Source: DASUKM01 sp036278735 (GTDB lineage Bacteria; Acidobacteriota; Vicinamibacteria; Vicinamibacterales; 2-12-FULL-66-21). From it: DNA of 64,000 nucleotides. A program made the translations under genes and the position numbers. The notes under the pieces are model-generated. The model saw only the letters and a list, made by a program, of their open reading frames with translations. It was not told the DNA's origin and did not search any database. The DNA is taken from the NCBI GenBank assembly GCA_036278735.1, contig DASUKM010000042.1, positions 1-64,000 of the forward strand. The letters run 5' to 3'. Shown here in pieces: positions 44,570 to 53,188 of this stretch (positions are counted from its first letter, which is position 1; every line of letters begins with the position of its first letter).

Positions 44570-45163
44570 TCAGCGCCACGGCCGCGGGACCAGCGCCGGA
44601 ACCCGACGCGTGTACTCGTCGTAGGCGGCGCCGAACTCGGCGCGCAGCAGCGCCTGCTCCTCGCGCACGCGAATCAGCGTGCCCAGCAGAAACAGCGGAA
44701 TGGCGGCCAGCAGCGCAGCCGGACGCGCGAGCACGCCGCCGGTCGCGATCATCGCGCCGAACAGTCCCGTATAAATCGGATTCCGCACGACCCTGAACGG
44801 ACCGGTCGTGATCAGCTCGTGCCGCGCGACGATCCGGGCGGCGACGGCCCACTGTCGTCCCATGCGCCGGATCGCCCACAGCATCAGCGCGATGCTGCTC
44901 CAGGCGAGCGCCACCCAGACGGCGTCGAGCGCGAGCGCGGCAACGGGCCCGAGCGGGAGGATCGGCGTACCCGGGGCGCGCAGGACGCCGAACACCAGCG
45001 CGAAGGCGGCGCCGTGCAGCACGATACCAGTGTAGGCGCGCGGGGCGCGGCTGGCCGACCTCGCGCGGTTCGCGCGCTTCTGCCACAGGAACACGACCCA
45101 GAACACCAGCCACGCGGCGAGAACCAGCGTCGACGGCAGATCGCGAGAAATGCCGGAGAGCAT
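44570..45163 (-). CDS. Isoprenylcysteine carboxyl methyltransferase-like membrane protein
   Basis: A 197-aa protein with about four to five hydrophobic helices. The family motif is visible: ELITTGPFRVVRNPIYTGLF and, near the end, RVREEQALLRAEFGAAYDEY then TRRVPALVP. These are the SAM- and substrate-site segments of the ICMT/PEMT group. Bacterial members methylate unidentified lipids or isoprenoids in the inner membrane. It lies ten bases upstream of the ADOP permease gene start on the same strand. Confidence 0.88.
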   Translation of the reverse strand: MLSGISRDLPSTLVLAAWLVFWVVFLWQKRANRARSASRAPRAYTGIVLHGAAFALVFGVLRAPGTPILPLGPVAALALDAVWVALAWSSIALMLWAIRRMGRQWAVAARIVARHELITTGPFRVVRNPIYTGLFGAMIATGGVLARPAALLAAIPLFLLGTLIRVREEQALLRAEFGAAYDEYTRRVPALVPRPWR

Positions 45164-45355
45164 ATCAGCGGGCGCGCGCGGCGGCTGCCGCGACCCAGCC
45201 GCGCTGGTCCAGCACCCCTTCCGCAGTGTGCATCCCCTCCAGCCCTTTCGATATGCTTGGCGCTACGCGATGGCGCCGAACGGACCCGATCGGATCGAAC
45301 GTAAACAGGGCGCCAGTGTCCGGCGTATCCGACACGTACGGCTCCGCTTTCCGGC

Positions 45356-45919
45356 ATGAGCGCCATCGATCTCTCGGGCGACGTGGCGCTCGTCGCCGTC
45401 GCGCTCCTCACCGCGAACCTGCTGCTCGGGCTGCTCCTGTCGGTGGGCTACAACCCCGTGCGCCAGTGGCCGCGGCGCCGCTTCAAGCTGTTCACGTTCC
45501 ACAACTGGACCGGCTACGTCGCGCTCGCGGCGTGTGCGATCCACGCCGCCATCCTGCTGTTTGTCGCCTCGCCGCGGTTCACGCTGTACGACGTGCTCGT
45601 GCCGCTGCAATCTCCCGTCCAGCCCACGTCGAACACGCTGGGCGCCATCGCGCTCTATCTCGTCGCCCTCGTCGTCCTGACGTCGTACTTCCGGGCCGCG
45701 ATCGGGCGGCACCGGTGGAAGACGATCCACTACGCGACGTATGCGGCCGCCGCCGTGTTCTTCCTCCACGGCGTCATCGCGGATCCGCTGCTGCAGGGGC
45801 GCACGAGCGACTATTTCGACGGCGAGAAGGTGTATATCGAGGCGTGCGCCGTCGCCGTCGCGGTCGTTACGGCCTGGCGGATTCGGCACCGCCGCGCCCG
45901 CCGGCCGCGACGAGCGTGA
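45356..45919 (+). CDS. Ferric-reductase-like transmembrane protein
   Basis: A 187-aa integral membrane protein with about five helices. The motifs FKLFTFHNWTGYVALAACAI then HAAILL and WKTIHYATYAAAAVFFLHGV carry histidines on paired helices as in the ferric-reductase/YedZ cytochrome b-like domain, so haem binding is plausible. It is flanked by convergent genes, and its 3' end overlaps the glutaminyl-cyclase gene by 53 bases. No redox partner is seen beside it. Confidence 0.7.
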   Translation: MSAIDLSGDVALVAVALLTANLLLGLLLSVGYNPVRQWPRRRFKLFTFHNWTGYVALAACAIHAAILLFVASPRFTLYDVLVPLQSPVQPTSNTLGAIALYLVALVVLTSYFRAAIGRHRWKTIHYATYAAAAVFFLHGVIADPLLQGRTSDYFDGEKVYIEACAVAVAVVTAWRIRHRRARRPRRA

Positions 45920-46703
45920 TCTCGAACAGCTTCGGCCAGAGCTTGCCCGTCACGAAGAGCCGGCCGGCTGCCGCGTCGTAAGCGATCCCGTTCAGCACGT
46001 CGGTGCCGGCCCGATCGGCCGGCAGGAGCAGGCCGGACAGATCGATCCAGCCGGTGACCCGTCCCGTGTCGGGCGCAATCTGCGCGATGCGTTGGGTCTG
46101 CCACACGTTCGCGTAGATCTGCCCCTTCACGTATTCCAGCTCGTTGAGGCGATCGACCGGCCCGCGGGCGTCGCGAACGGTGACGCGGCGGATCTCCTTG
46201 AAGGTCGAGGGATCGAGAAACCGCAAAGACGACGAGCCGTCGCTCATGATGAGGTGCGCCGTGTCGTGCGTGAGGCCCCAGCCCTCTCCTTGGTAAGTGA
46301 ACGTGCGGCGGCGCTGGAACGTCGCAAGATCGTAGACGAAGCCGATCTCGGACTGCCACGTGAGCTGGACGAGACTGTCCTGCCAATCGGTGATCCCCTC
46401 GCCGAAATAGCGCGAATCGAGCGCCTTGAACTCGACGACGCGTCCGGTGTCGAGGTCGACCTTCCTGATGCCGGATTGCCCGTTCAGGCCGGTGCCCTCG
46501 TACAGAAATCCTCCGCGATAGATGAGCCCCTGGGTGAAGGCGCTGCGGTCGTGCGGATACGTGTGGACGACGCGGTAGCCGAAGACCGGCGCGGGCGCCG
46601 GGGCGCGGGGGACAGGAATGAAACCGATGGATGCCATGGCGCAGAGGACTCCGACCGTCTGTCGCATCGCGACCATGATGGATCGGCCGAGTCCGGATGA
46701 CAA
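45867..46703 (-). CDS. Glutaminyl-peptide cyclotransferase (plant/bacterial propeller type)
   Basis: A 278-aa protein. A hydrophobic leader (VGVLCAMASIGFIPVPRAPA) precedes the five-bladed propeller characteristic of this family: VVHTYPHDRSAFTQGLIYRG, YEGTGLNGQSGIRKVDLDTG, FGEGITDWQDSLVQLTWQSE, THDTAHLIMSDGSSSLRFLD and LNGIAYDAAAGRLFVTGKLW. It cyclises N-terminal glutamine to pyroglutamate on exported proteins. The start may be the later Met at 46667. The 3' end overlaps the convergent membrane gene. Confidence 0.93.
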   Translation of the reverse strand: MSSGLGRSIMVAMRQTVGVLCAMASIGFIPVPRAPAPAPVFGYRVVHTYPHDRSAFTQGLIYRGGFLYEGTGLNGQSGIRKVDLDTGRVVEFKALDSRYFGEGITDWQDSLVQLTWQSEIGFVYDLATFQRRRTFTYQGEGWGLTHDTAHLIMSDGSSSLRFLDPSTFKEIRRVTVRDARGPVDRLNELEYVKGQIYANVWQTQRIAQIAPDTGRVTGWIDLSGLLLPADRAGTDVLNGIAYDAAAGRLFVTGKLWPKLFEITLVAAGGRGGAESARP

Positions 46704-46730
46704 ATGCCAGATGGTGGGCGGTGCAACGTG

Positions 46731-46839
46731 GGGGTCAGATCTTGTTCTTTGCAGGAATGTCCTCTACGGAGGACATTCCTGGGCTCGCCGGCGCTGTCCC
46801 CAAAAGAGGACGAAACCGCAAGAAACAAGATCTGACCCC
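46731..46839. mobile_element. 109-bp MITE-like inverted-repeat element, copy A
   Basis: Ends in perfect 16-bp inverted repeats (GGGGTCAGATCTTGTT ... AACAAGATCTGACCCC). No coding frame fits inside. A second copy of exactly 109 bp with about ten differences lies at 50246-50354. Both are intergenic and flanked by GTGCAACG-like and GGCNTGC-like bases. No transposase is nearby, so it would be mobilised in trans, if it moves at all. Confidence 0.85.
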
Positions 46840-46860
46840 GGCTTGCGTTCCCGGCTGGCG

Positions 46861-49308
46861 TCAGTCCGCGCGCAGGGCGCGAATGACGTCGACGCGCGCC
46901 GCGCGCGCGGCGGGCAGCAGCGATGCGGCGATGGCGGCGACCAGCAGGACCCCCGCCGCGGCGGCCACCGGCAGCAGGCCGGGCATGCGGATCCCTTCGA
47001 CGAACGCGCGGGCCACGCGCGCGAGGACGAAACCGCCCACGAGGCCGGACGCGATGCCGACGGCCGCGATCGTCGCCCCCTCCCGGAGCACGCGCGCGAG
47101 CAGGTGCTGCGGGGCGGACCCGATCGCCAACCGGATCCCGAACTCGCGCGTCCGCGCGCTGACCGAGAAGGCGAGCACGCCGGCCACCCCGACGATCGCG
47201 ATCACTAGGGCGACCCCCGCGAAGCCGCCGAACACCAGCGTGTTCAGCCGGTCCGGGGCGAGCACCTCCGCACGCGCGTCGGCCAGCGTCGCCGGCTTCT
47301 CGACGGGCTGATCGGCCGACAGGTCGCGAATGATCTTCGTAATCGGCGTCACGAGCGCGTACGGATCCGTCCGCGCGTGTACGAACAGACGCCCTCCGCC
47401 GAACTCCTGTCCGAACGGGTGGTACACCGTCAGAGCCGGCCCCGGCACGACATTTTCGTCGTCCACGTCGGCCGCGATCCCGACAATCCGCCGTCCGCCG
47501 GTGCTGACGTCGATGAACTTCATGATGGGATCGGTCCAGCGCAGGTGCCGGTTCAGCGCGTCGCGATTCCCGAACATCCGCTTCGCGAGGCTCTCGCTGA
47601 CGATGACGACCTTCTCGGGGTTCTGGCGGTCGGCGTCGGTGAAATCGCGTCCCGCGAGGATCGGGACGCCGAGCGCGGCGAAGAAGCCGGGAGACACCGT
47701 TCGAAAGCGCGCGCGCGGATCCTCTTCGCCGTTGCCCTTCGCGTAGCCGTCGACGGTGAACTGGAACCCCGGGCCGAACGTGCCCGCATCACGCCAGGGC
47801 ACGATCGTGCCGATGGCCACGCGCTCCACGCCCGGAAGGCGGGAGATGCGGCGCAGTGCCTCCTCGTACATCTGCGCCAGCTCCTGCGGCTTGCGCTCGT
47901 ACGAGATCACCGGCACGTTCAGCGCAAGGACGTTCATGTCGACGCCGGTGTGGGCCTGCTGGAGCGCCATCAGGCTGGCCAGCAGCATGCCCGCTCCGGC
48001 GAGCAGCACGAAGGACGCGCCGATCTGCACGACCGCGAAGCCGCGCAGCCGCCGGTTCGTCCCCGACGTCATGCGGACGCCGCCGGGCGACAGGCCGGGC
48101 CCGCCGCTCGCATCGGCGGACGGCAGCCGCGGCACGAACGCCAGCAGCACGGCGGCCGCGAGCGCGAGCGCCACGCCGACCCACAGCAGCGTCGCGTCGA
48201 CCCGCACGTCCAGCGCGCGCACCGAGAATCGCGAGGCGTACCGTGCCAGCACCGTCACCATCGGACCGGCGAGCAGCACCCCGAGCGCCGCACCAGCGCC
48301 GCAGAGCAGCAGGCTCTCGGCGAGCAGCACGCGCCGGAGCGCGGCGGTCGTCGCCCCGAGGGCGGCACGAATCGCCAGCTCCCCTTCGCGCCGGACCGAC
48401 CGCGCGAGAATCAGGTTCGTCACGTTCGCGCAGGCGATGACGAACACGAGCGCCGAGGCGGCGAGCAGGACGAGCAGGACCGTGCGGGCCGAGGACGTCA
48501 CCTGATCGCGCAGCCGCACCGCCTCGATGCGGAAATCCCCGTCCTTCGGGTACGCCTCCGGATGCTGCTTCATCATCGAGGCGTGCACCGCACGCAGCTC
48601 CGCGCGCGCCGTCTCGAGGGTCACACCAGGCGCGAGCCGCCCGAACAGCTCGGTCATCCGGTGCACTCGTCCCTCGACCATCGTGGCCGAGAGGTGATGC
48701 GGGCTCGTGACCACGTTCGCGATGATTTCGGTCTCGGTGGGATAGGGAATCGCCGGCTCGAGCACCCCGATGATCGTGGCCGTCCGGTCGCCAAGCCGGA
48801 TGGTGCGGCCGATGAGCGTCCTGTCGCTCCCGAGCGACGTCGTCCAGAAGCGATAGGTCAGGACGACCACGCCGGCCGCCTTCGGGCCGTCGTCGGTGGC
48901 GTCGATGAGGCGGCCCAGGATCGGCTTCAATCCCATCACTCGGAAGTACGATCCACTGACCACCCCGGCACGGACGACCCGCGGCTCGCCGAGCCCGAGC
49001 ATCGTGAACTCGATCGTCGAAAAGTCGCCGAAGGCGCTAATCGAGCGGACGCGCGACTCGAAGTCGCGGATTTCCGGGACCGAGAAGTTCACGTTGTCGG
49101 CGCCGATCCCCTTCGCCGTCTGCCGGATGTAGAGAAGGTGGTTCTCGTCCTCGTTCGCGAGGGGCTTCAGCAGCACGCCGCGCACGACGCTGAAGATCGC
49201 GGCGTTCGCCCCGATCCCGAGCGCCAGCGTCACCACGACCGTCAGGGCCAAGCCCCGGACCCTGAACAGGCTCCGGGCCGCAAAGCGGAGATCTGAAAGG
49301 AAGCTCAT
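46861..49308 (-). CDS. ADOP-type duplicated FtsX/MacB permease (815 aa)
   Basis: An 815-aa membrane protein with the same family layout as 42187-44559: an N-terminal helix (TVVVTLALGIGANAAIFSVV), a MacB core (FWTTSLGSDRTLIGRTIRLG), a first FtsX domain at about 275-400, a second core and a final FtsX domain ending SLLPAARAARVDVIRALRAD. No ATPase gene is adjacent. It probably forms a mechanotransmission or efflux-linked ABC permease in the inner membrane. It starts 140 bases away from a heptamer tract. Confidence 0.92.
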   Translation of the reverse strand: MSFLSDLRFAARSLFRVRGLALTVVVTLALGIGANAAIFSVVRGVLLKPLANEDENHLLYIRQTAKGIGADNVNFSVPEIRDFESRVRSISAFGDFSTIEFTMLGLGEPRVVRAGVVSGSYFRVMGLKPILGRLIDATDDGPKAAGVVVLTYRFWTTSLGSDRTLIGRTIRLGDRTATIIGVLEPAIPYPTETEIIANVVTSPHHLSATMVEGRVHRMTELFGRLAPGVTLETARAELRAVHASMMKQHPEAYPKDGDFRIEAVRLRDQVTSSARTVLLVLLAASALVFVIACANVTNLILARSVRREGELAIRAALGATTAALRRVLLAESLLLCGAGAALGVLLAGPMVTVLARYASRFSVRALDVRVDATLLWVGVALALAAAVLLAFVPRLPSADASGGPGLSPGGVRMTSGTNRRLRGFAVVQIGASFVLLAGAGMLLASLMALQQAHTGVDMNVLALNVPVISYERKPQELAQMYEEALRRISRLPGVERVAIGTIVPWRDAGTFGPGFQFTVDGYAKGNGEEDPRARFRTVSPGFFAALGVPILAGRDFTDADRQNPEKVVIVSESLAKRMFGNRDALNRHLRWTDPIMKFIDVSTGGRRIVGIAADVDDENVVPGPALTVYHPFGQEFGGGRLFVHARTDPYALVTPITKIIRDLSADQPVEKPATLADARAEVLAPDRLNTLVFGGFAGVALVIAIVGVAGVLAFSVSARTREFGIRLAIGSAPQHLLARVLREGATIAAVGIASGLVGGFVLARVARAFVEGIRMPGLLPVAAAAGVLLVAAIAASLLPAARAARVDVIRALRAD

Positions 49309-49377
49309 AGTGTCTCGTCGTATTGTCGTTCGGGAGCGCGCGGGATCGACACGAAAGGCGACGAAAAGATATCGGAC

Positions 49378-49419
49378 GGATGATGGATGACGGATGACGG
49401 ATGACGGATGACGGATGAT
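49378..49419. repeat. GGATGAC heptanucleotide tract
   Basis: Six units (GGATGAT, four GGATGAC, GGATGAT) in 7-bp register upstream of the 815-aa permease gene. It is the reverse-complement counterpart of the GTCATCC tract at 2264-2319 and the lead heptamer of the mrfA array. Confidence 0.9.
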
Positions 49420-49525
49420 GCCTGTGGCAGGGGCACGACGCCTACCGCATGCCGAGCAATCGGCTGGCCAGCCAACGAGCGCCCGGGGTCCCAGCGGGTG
49501 CCGGGACCCCGAGGTGGTCGGCGTG

Positions 49526-50062
49526 CTAGCCCAGAGCCGCCAGAATCTGATTCAGCAGGCCCACGAGTTGGCTCACGGGCGAGGCCGTGCCGTTGAGCAG
49601 ATTCGACACCGCGCACAGCAGGTTGCCCAGGAGGTTGCCCGGACCCTGAACCGCCGTGATGTCGAGCACGACCTGGTCGAGGTGCACGGCGAGCCCGAGC
49701 AGATTCAGGTCGAGCGGCCCAAGCACCAGGTGCAGGATCGGGCAGGACGCGGTGGACTGCGTGAGGTCGACCGGAAGCGCGATCTGAGTGACGATCGTAC
49801 GCGTCGTGGTCGTCGCGGGGTCCGTCACCTTGGCGACGAGCGTTCCGACCGCCACCGCGTTTGTCCCCTGCCCTTCGAAGCGCTGAAGAGTGAACGTGCC
49901 GGTCGCGGCCGCCCCGTTGGCCACGGCGGTCACCGGGACGGTGAGACTCGACGTCCGCCCGTTGGCTTGACCCTGCCCTTGCGCGAAAGCAGCGCTCGCC
50001 GGCAGGAGCGCGAGCCAGGCGGCGAGCGCGAGTCGGGAAACGGCTGCGGTGCGAATAGTCAT
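49526..50062 (-). CDS. Secreted hypothetical protein
   Basis: A 178-aa protein with a signal peptide (VSRLALAAWLALLPASAAFA) and an Ala/Thr/Leu-rich body: SLTVPVTAVANGAAATGTFT, then TLVAKVTDPATTTTRTIVTQ. The C-terminal part repeats LLG/LLN patterns (LGPLDLNLLGLAVHLDQVVL, GNLLGNLLCAVSNLLNGTAS) and contains two Cys. It may be an outer-membrane or cell-surface protein. No family is recognised. A GGAGG box lies 13 bases before the ATG. Confidence 0.75.
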   Translation of the reverse strand: MTIRTAAVSRLALAAWLALLPASAAFAQGQGQANGRTSSLTVPVTAVANGAAATGTFTLQRFEGQGTNAVAVGTLVAKVTDPATTTTRTIVTQIALPVDLTQSTASCPILHLVLGPLDLNLLGLAVHLDQVVLDITAVQGPGNLLGNLLCAVSNLLNGTASPVSQLVGLLNQILAALG

Positions 50063-50245
50063 TGCGAATAGTCCTCCAGAGTTCACGTGGGTTGATGCGA
50101 ACATCGCCGCGACGCTGTCTGCAGGGACAGTGCCGCCGCGCGCGCCATGATTAGCGGCGGCTCTCGTTCGGACGGCGTGCGGCCGTGTTGTGTAGCAATC
50201 GCCCGGATGTCGCGAACGGCCGCGGTGACGCGTGCGTGCAACGAG

Positions 50246-50354
50246 GGGGTCAGATCTTGTTCTTTGCATGAATGTCCTCTACGGAGGGCACTCCGGCGCT
50301 CGCCGGCCCTGTCCCCGAAAGAGGACGAACGTGCAAGAAACAAGATCTGACCCC
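50246..50354. mobile_element. 109-bp MITE-like inverted-repeat element, copy B
   Basis: Same termini and length as the copy at 46731-46839, with about ten base differences concentrated in the centre. It sits in the 50063-50408 gap between the divergent secreted protein and esterase genes. That gap is otherwise empty of recognised genes and should contain both promoters. Confidence 0.85.
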
Positions 50355-50408
50355 GGCGTGCACTAGAATTTCACTCGCGCAGATCCATCCAGCGTCGGAG
50401 GAGCCATC

Positions 50409-52043
50409 ATGTTTGTGTCGCTTCGTCATCTCGTCGGCAGCGGGTGCGCCGTCGGGCTCGCGGTTCTGGGCTACGTGCCGCTCGGCGGGGCCGGCCAGGC
50501 ACCGGGCGCCGGGCCACGAGTCGAGATCTCATTTCCAGCGGCCGCTCGCAGTGAGCCGGTGACCGGCATGGTGTATGTCGCGATCAGCCGCGACAACCAG
50601 CGGACGCCCATCGAGCAGACCGATCCGACCGGGGTCCCCCTCTTCTCGCATGCGGTCGACGCGCTGGCGCCCGGCGCGACCGTGGTGATTGGAGCGTCGG
50701 ATCGCGGCCATCCCGTCGCGACCCTTCGCGACATCCCGGCGGGCGATTACTGGATGGAGCCCTTCGTGAACGTCTACACGCGCTTCGCGCGCGCCGACGG
50801 CCACACCGTCTGGATGCACATGGACCAGTGGGAGGGACAGAACTGGAAGCGCTCCCCCGGCAATCTCTACGGCGAGCCCGTCAAAGTCCACTTCGATCCG
50901 TCATCGTCCGCGCCGATTCGCCTCGTCGCCGACAAGGTGATCCCGCCGGTGCAGGTGCCGCCCGACACCGCGCTGGTCAAGCGCATCAAGATTCAGAGCC
51001 AGATCCTCACGAAGTGGTGGGGACAGCCGATCTATCTCGGCGCGACCGTGCTGCTGCCGAAGGACTACGACACGCATCCCGAGGTCCACTACCCCGTCAA
51101 CTACAGTCAGGGGCATTTCTCGCTCGGGGCGCCCGGCGGATTCGGCCGCGGCGGCCCCTTCGACAAGTACTGGCTCGCCGACGGGACGCCGCGCATGATC
51201 TACGTGACCCTGCAGCACCCCTCGCCGTACTACGACGACTCGTATTCGGTGAATTCCGCGAACAACGGGCCGTACGGCGACGCGATCATGCAGGAGCTGA
51301 TTCCCGCGATCGAGACGAAGTTCCGGGTCATTCGCCAGCCCTGGGCCCGCATGCTCTCGGGCGGATCCACAGGCGGCTGGATCGCGCTCGCCCAGCAGAT
51401 CTTCTATCCCGATTTCTACGGCGGCACGTTCGCGAGCTGCCCGGACTCCGTCGATTTCGACTACCACCAGATCGTCAACGTCTACAAGGACGCGAACGCG
51501 TACTTCCTCGACAAGGGCTGGATGCAGGTCGAGCGCCCGAACGTCCGGCGCCCTGACGGCAATATCCAGTCGATGATGAAAGACGAGAACCACTACGAGC
51601 TGACGGTCGGCGACCACTCGCGATCCGGCGGCCAGTGGGACATCTGGGAAGCCACGTATTCTCCCGTCGGCGACGACGGCTACCCGAAGCGGATCTGGGA
51701 CAAGGAGACCGGCGCGATCGACCACGCGGTCGCCGAGCAGTGGAAGAAGTACGACCTGCTGAACGTCCTGAAGACGAACTGGCCGACGCTCGGCCCGAAG
51801 GTGGCCGACAAGATCAACGTCTACGTCGGCGACATGGATACGTACTATCTGAACGACGCCGTCGAGAACCTCTACGGGTTCCTGTCGAAGGCGGAGAACC
51901 CGAAGTGGACCGGAGAGATCGTCTTCCAGCGCCGTGCGCCGCACTGCTGGGGTCCGCGCGGGGAGGACCTGCTGCAGAAGCTCGTGAAGCAGATCGACAC
52001 GCACGCGCCGGCAGGGGCGGACCTCACGTCGTGGAAATACTAG
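50409..52043 (+). CDS. Secreted esterase, paralogue of 22295-24004
   Basis: A 544-aa protein. A leader (LVGSGCAVGLAVLGYVPLGG) is followed by the same two-part architecture as its paralogue: an N-terminal beta domain (VEISFPAAARSEPVTGMVYV) and an esterase domain with S320 (GGSTGGW), GDMDTYYL and PHCWGPRG. The two proteins share long stretches (DGHTVWMH.DQWEGQNW, PIYLGATVLLP). The stop codon (TAG) overlaps a GGCTTTG repeat, and the 3' end overlaps the convergent nitrilase gene by 20 bases. Probably periplasmic; substrate unknown. Confidence 0.88.
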   Translation: MFVSLRHLVGSGCAVGLAVLGYVPLGGAGQAPGAGPRVEISFPAAARSEPVTGMVYVAISRDNQRTPIEQTDPTGVPLFSHAVDALAPGATVVIGASDRGHPVATLRDIPAGDYWMEPFVNVYTRFARADGHTVWMHMDQWEGQNWKRSPGNLYGEPVKVHFDPSSSAPIRLVADKVIPPVQVPPDTALVKRIKIQSQILTKWWGQPIYLGATVLLPKDYDTHPEVHYPVNYSQGHFSLGAPGGFGRGGPFDKYWLADGTPRMIYVTLQHPSPYYDDSYSVNSANNGPYGDAIMQELIPAIETKFRVIRQPWARMLSGGSTGGWIALAQQIFYPDFYGGTFASCPDSVDFDYHQIVNVYKDANAYFLDKGWMQVERPNVRRPDGNIQSMMKDENHYELTVGDHSRSGGQWDIWEATYSPVGDDGYPKRIWDKETGAIDHAVAEQWKKYDLLNVLKTNWPTLGPKVADKINVYVGDMDTYYLNDAVENLYGFLSKAENPKWTGEIVFQRRAPHCWGPRGEDLLQKLVKQIDTHAPAGADLTSWKY

Positions 52044-53052
52044 GCTTTGGGCTTTGGGCTTTAGGGGGGGATTGCTTGGCACCCGCGATCAGCTCCACAT
52101 TGCGCTCGTACGAGAGCGCCGGCTGACGAAGCGGCGGCACGGGCGGATACTGGCGGCGGGCGTAGACGGGATACGCCTCCGTCCGCAGGTGCGCGAGCAT
52201 GTGGTGCCCCTGGCGCGTCTCGCGTTCGTGCCGGACCGCCGAGATGTCGATCGGCGCCACGACGATGCGCTCCCCCGGTCCGGGGGACGCCTCCGCCAGC
52301 ATGCGCCCCTCGAAGTCCACGATCTGGCTGCCGCCGGGCCACGAGTACGGCGGATAGTGCCTCAAGCTGGCCCCCTGATTGGCGGCGACGACGTAGCCGA
52401 TGTTCTCGAGCGCGCGGCAGCGATTGACGAGCGTCCACCAGTTCATCGGCTCGGTGGCGCCCCACGGATCCATGTAGGCGGAGACGCGCACGAACACTTC
52501 GGCGCCATTGGCCGCGAGCTGCCGAATCGCTTCGGGAAACAGCCAGTCGTAACAGATGGCGCAGCCAATGCGACCGATCGGCGTATCGGCGACCGGGAAG
52601 AGCGGCTCGTCGTACCCGTCGAGATCGTGGGGGCTCGCGTGGACTTCGTATGGAATCCACGGATTCACCTTGCGGTACTTGTAGAGCATCCCCTCTGGCC
52701 CGATCAGGCAGGTGGTGTTGAAGACGACGCCCGGCCAACGGGGATCGATTTCGATCATCGAGCCGCTCTGGATGTAGACGTCGTGCTCGCGTGCCTTCAG
52801 GTGCAGCCGGTCCGTGTGCTCGTTCGGGATCGGTACCGCCAGCTTGTCGATCAGTTCGGCCACGGTCCCATAGGCCGGCGCGGCGTGCGCGAATTCGGGG
52901 AAGACGATCAGCCGGACGGGCAGGAACGGCGCCGCCCCGGCGACCGCCGCGTCGATCATCGCGAGCATCCGATCGGTATTCGCGCTCATCTGGCGGCGCT
53001 CGAGCGGATTGGGCAAATCGGTCTGACAGGCAGCGGCAGCGTAGCGAATCAT
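52024..53052 (-). CDS. Nitrilase-superfamily amidohydrolase
   Basis: A 342-aa carbon-nitrogen hydrolase. The Glu-Lys-Cys triad regions are LIVFPEFAHA (Glu), LYKYRKVNPW (Lys) and GCAICYDWLFPE (Cys). AYMDPWGATEPMNWW and NIGYVVAANQGAS fit the aliphatic amidase/formamidase side of the superfamily. Cytoplasmic; it hydrolyses an amide or nitrile. The last 17 residues (KQSPPKAQSPKPSISTT) come partly from the GGCTTTR heptamer repeat. The ATG at 53052 is preferred; a longer frame begins within the REP-like repeat. Confidence 0.88.
   Translation of the reverse strand: MIRYAAAACQTDLPNPLERRQMSANTDRMLAMIDAAVAGAAPFLPVRLIVFPEFAHAAPAYGTVAELIDKLAVPIPNEHTDRLHLKAREHDVYIQSGSMIEIDPRWPGVVFNTTCLIGPEGMLYKYRKVNPWIPYEVHASPHDLDGYDEPLFPVADTPIGRIGCAICYDWLFPEAIRQLAANGAEVFVRVSAYMDPWGATEPMNWWTLVNRCRALENIGYVVAANQGASLRHYPPYSWPGGSQIVDFEGRMLAEASPGPGERIVVAPIDISAVRHERETRQGHHMLAHLRTEAYPVYARRQYPPVPPLRQPALSYERNVELIAGAKQSPPKAQSPKPSISTT
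52043..52063. repeat. GGCTTTG/GGCTTTA heptanucleotide x3
   Basis: Three heptamers in register lie across the stop codon of the esterase gene and inside the 3' end of the nitrilase gene, where they encode Pro-Lys-Ala/Ser residues. Same family as 53992-54019 and 62554-62581. Confidence 0.85.
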
Positions 53053-53070
53053 GGGGCGCTCATTTCTCAA

Positions 53071-53168
53071 CCGAGGGGCGTCGCCCCTCGGACTCCCCTG
53101 CACGCGCTCTCGCTCGCCGCTGCGCCGGCTCGCTCCGGTCGCGTGGCTCGCTCGCGCACTCGCTCGCT
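53071..53168. repeat. Inverted copy of the REP-like repeat behind rho
   Basis: Read on the minus strand it matches the core of the 14451-14922 units: GAGCCACGCGACCGGAGCG, CCGGCGCAGCGGCGAGCGAG and AGGGGAGTCCGAGGGGCG then a GACGCCCCTCGG hairpin arm. It lacks the rho tail sequence. It lies between the start of the nitrilase gene and the end of the FG-GAP protein gene, both on the minus strand. Confidence 0.8.
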
Positions 53169-53188
53169 GGCCCTGTGATCACAGGCTG

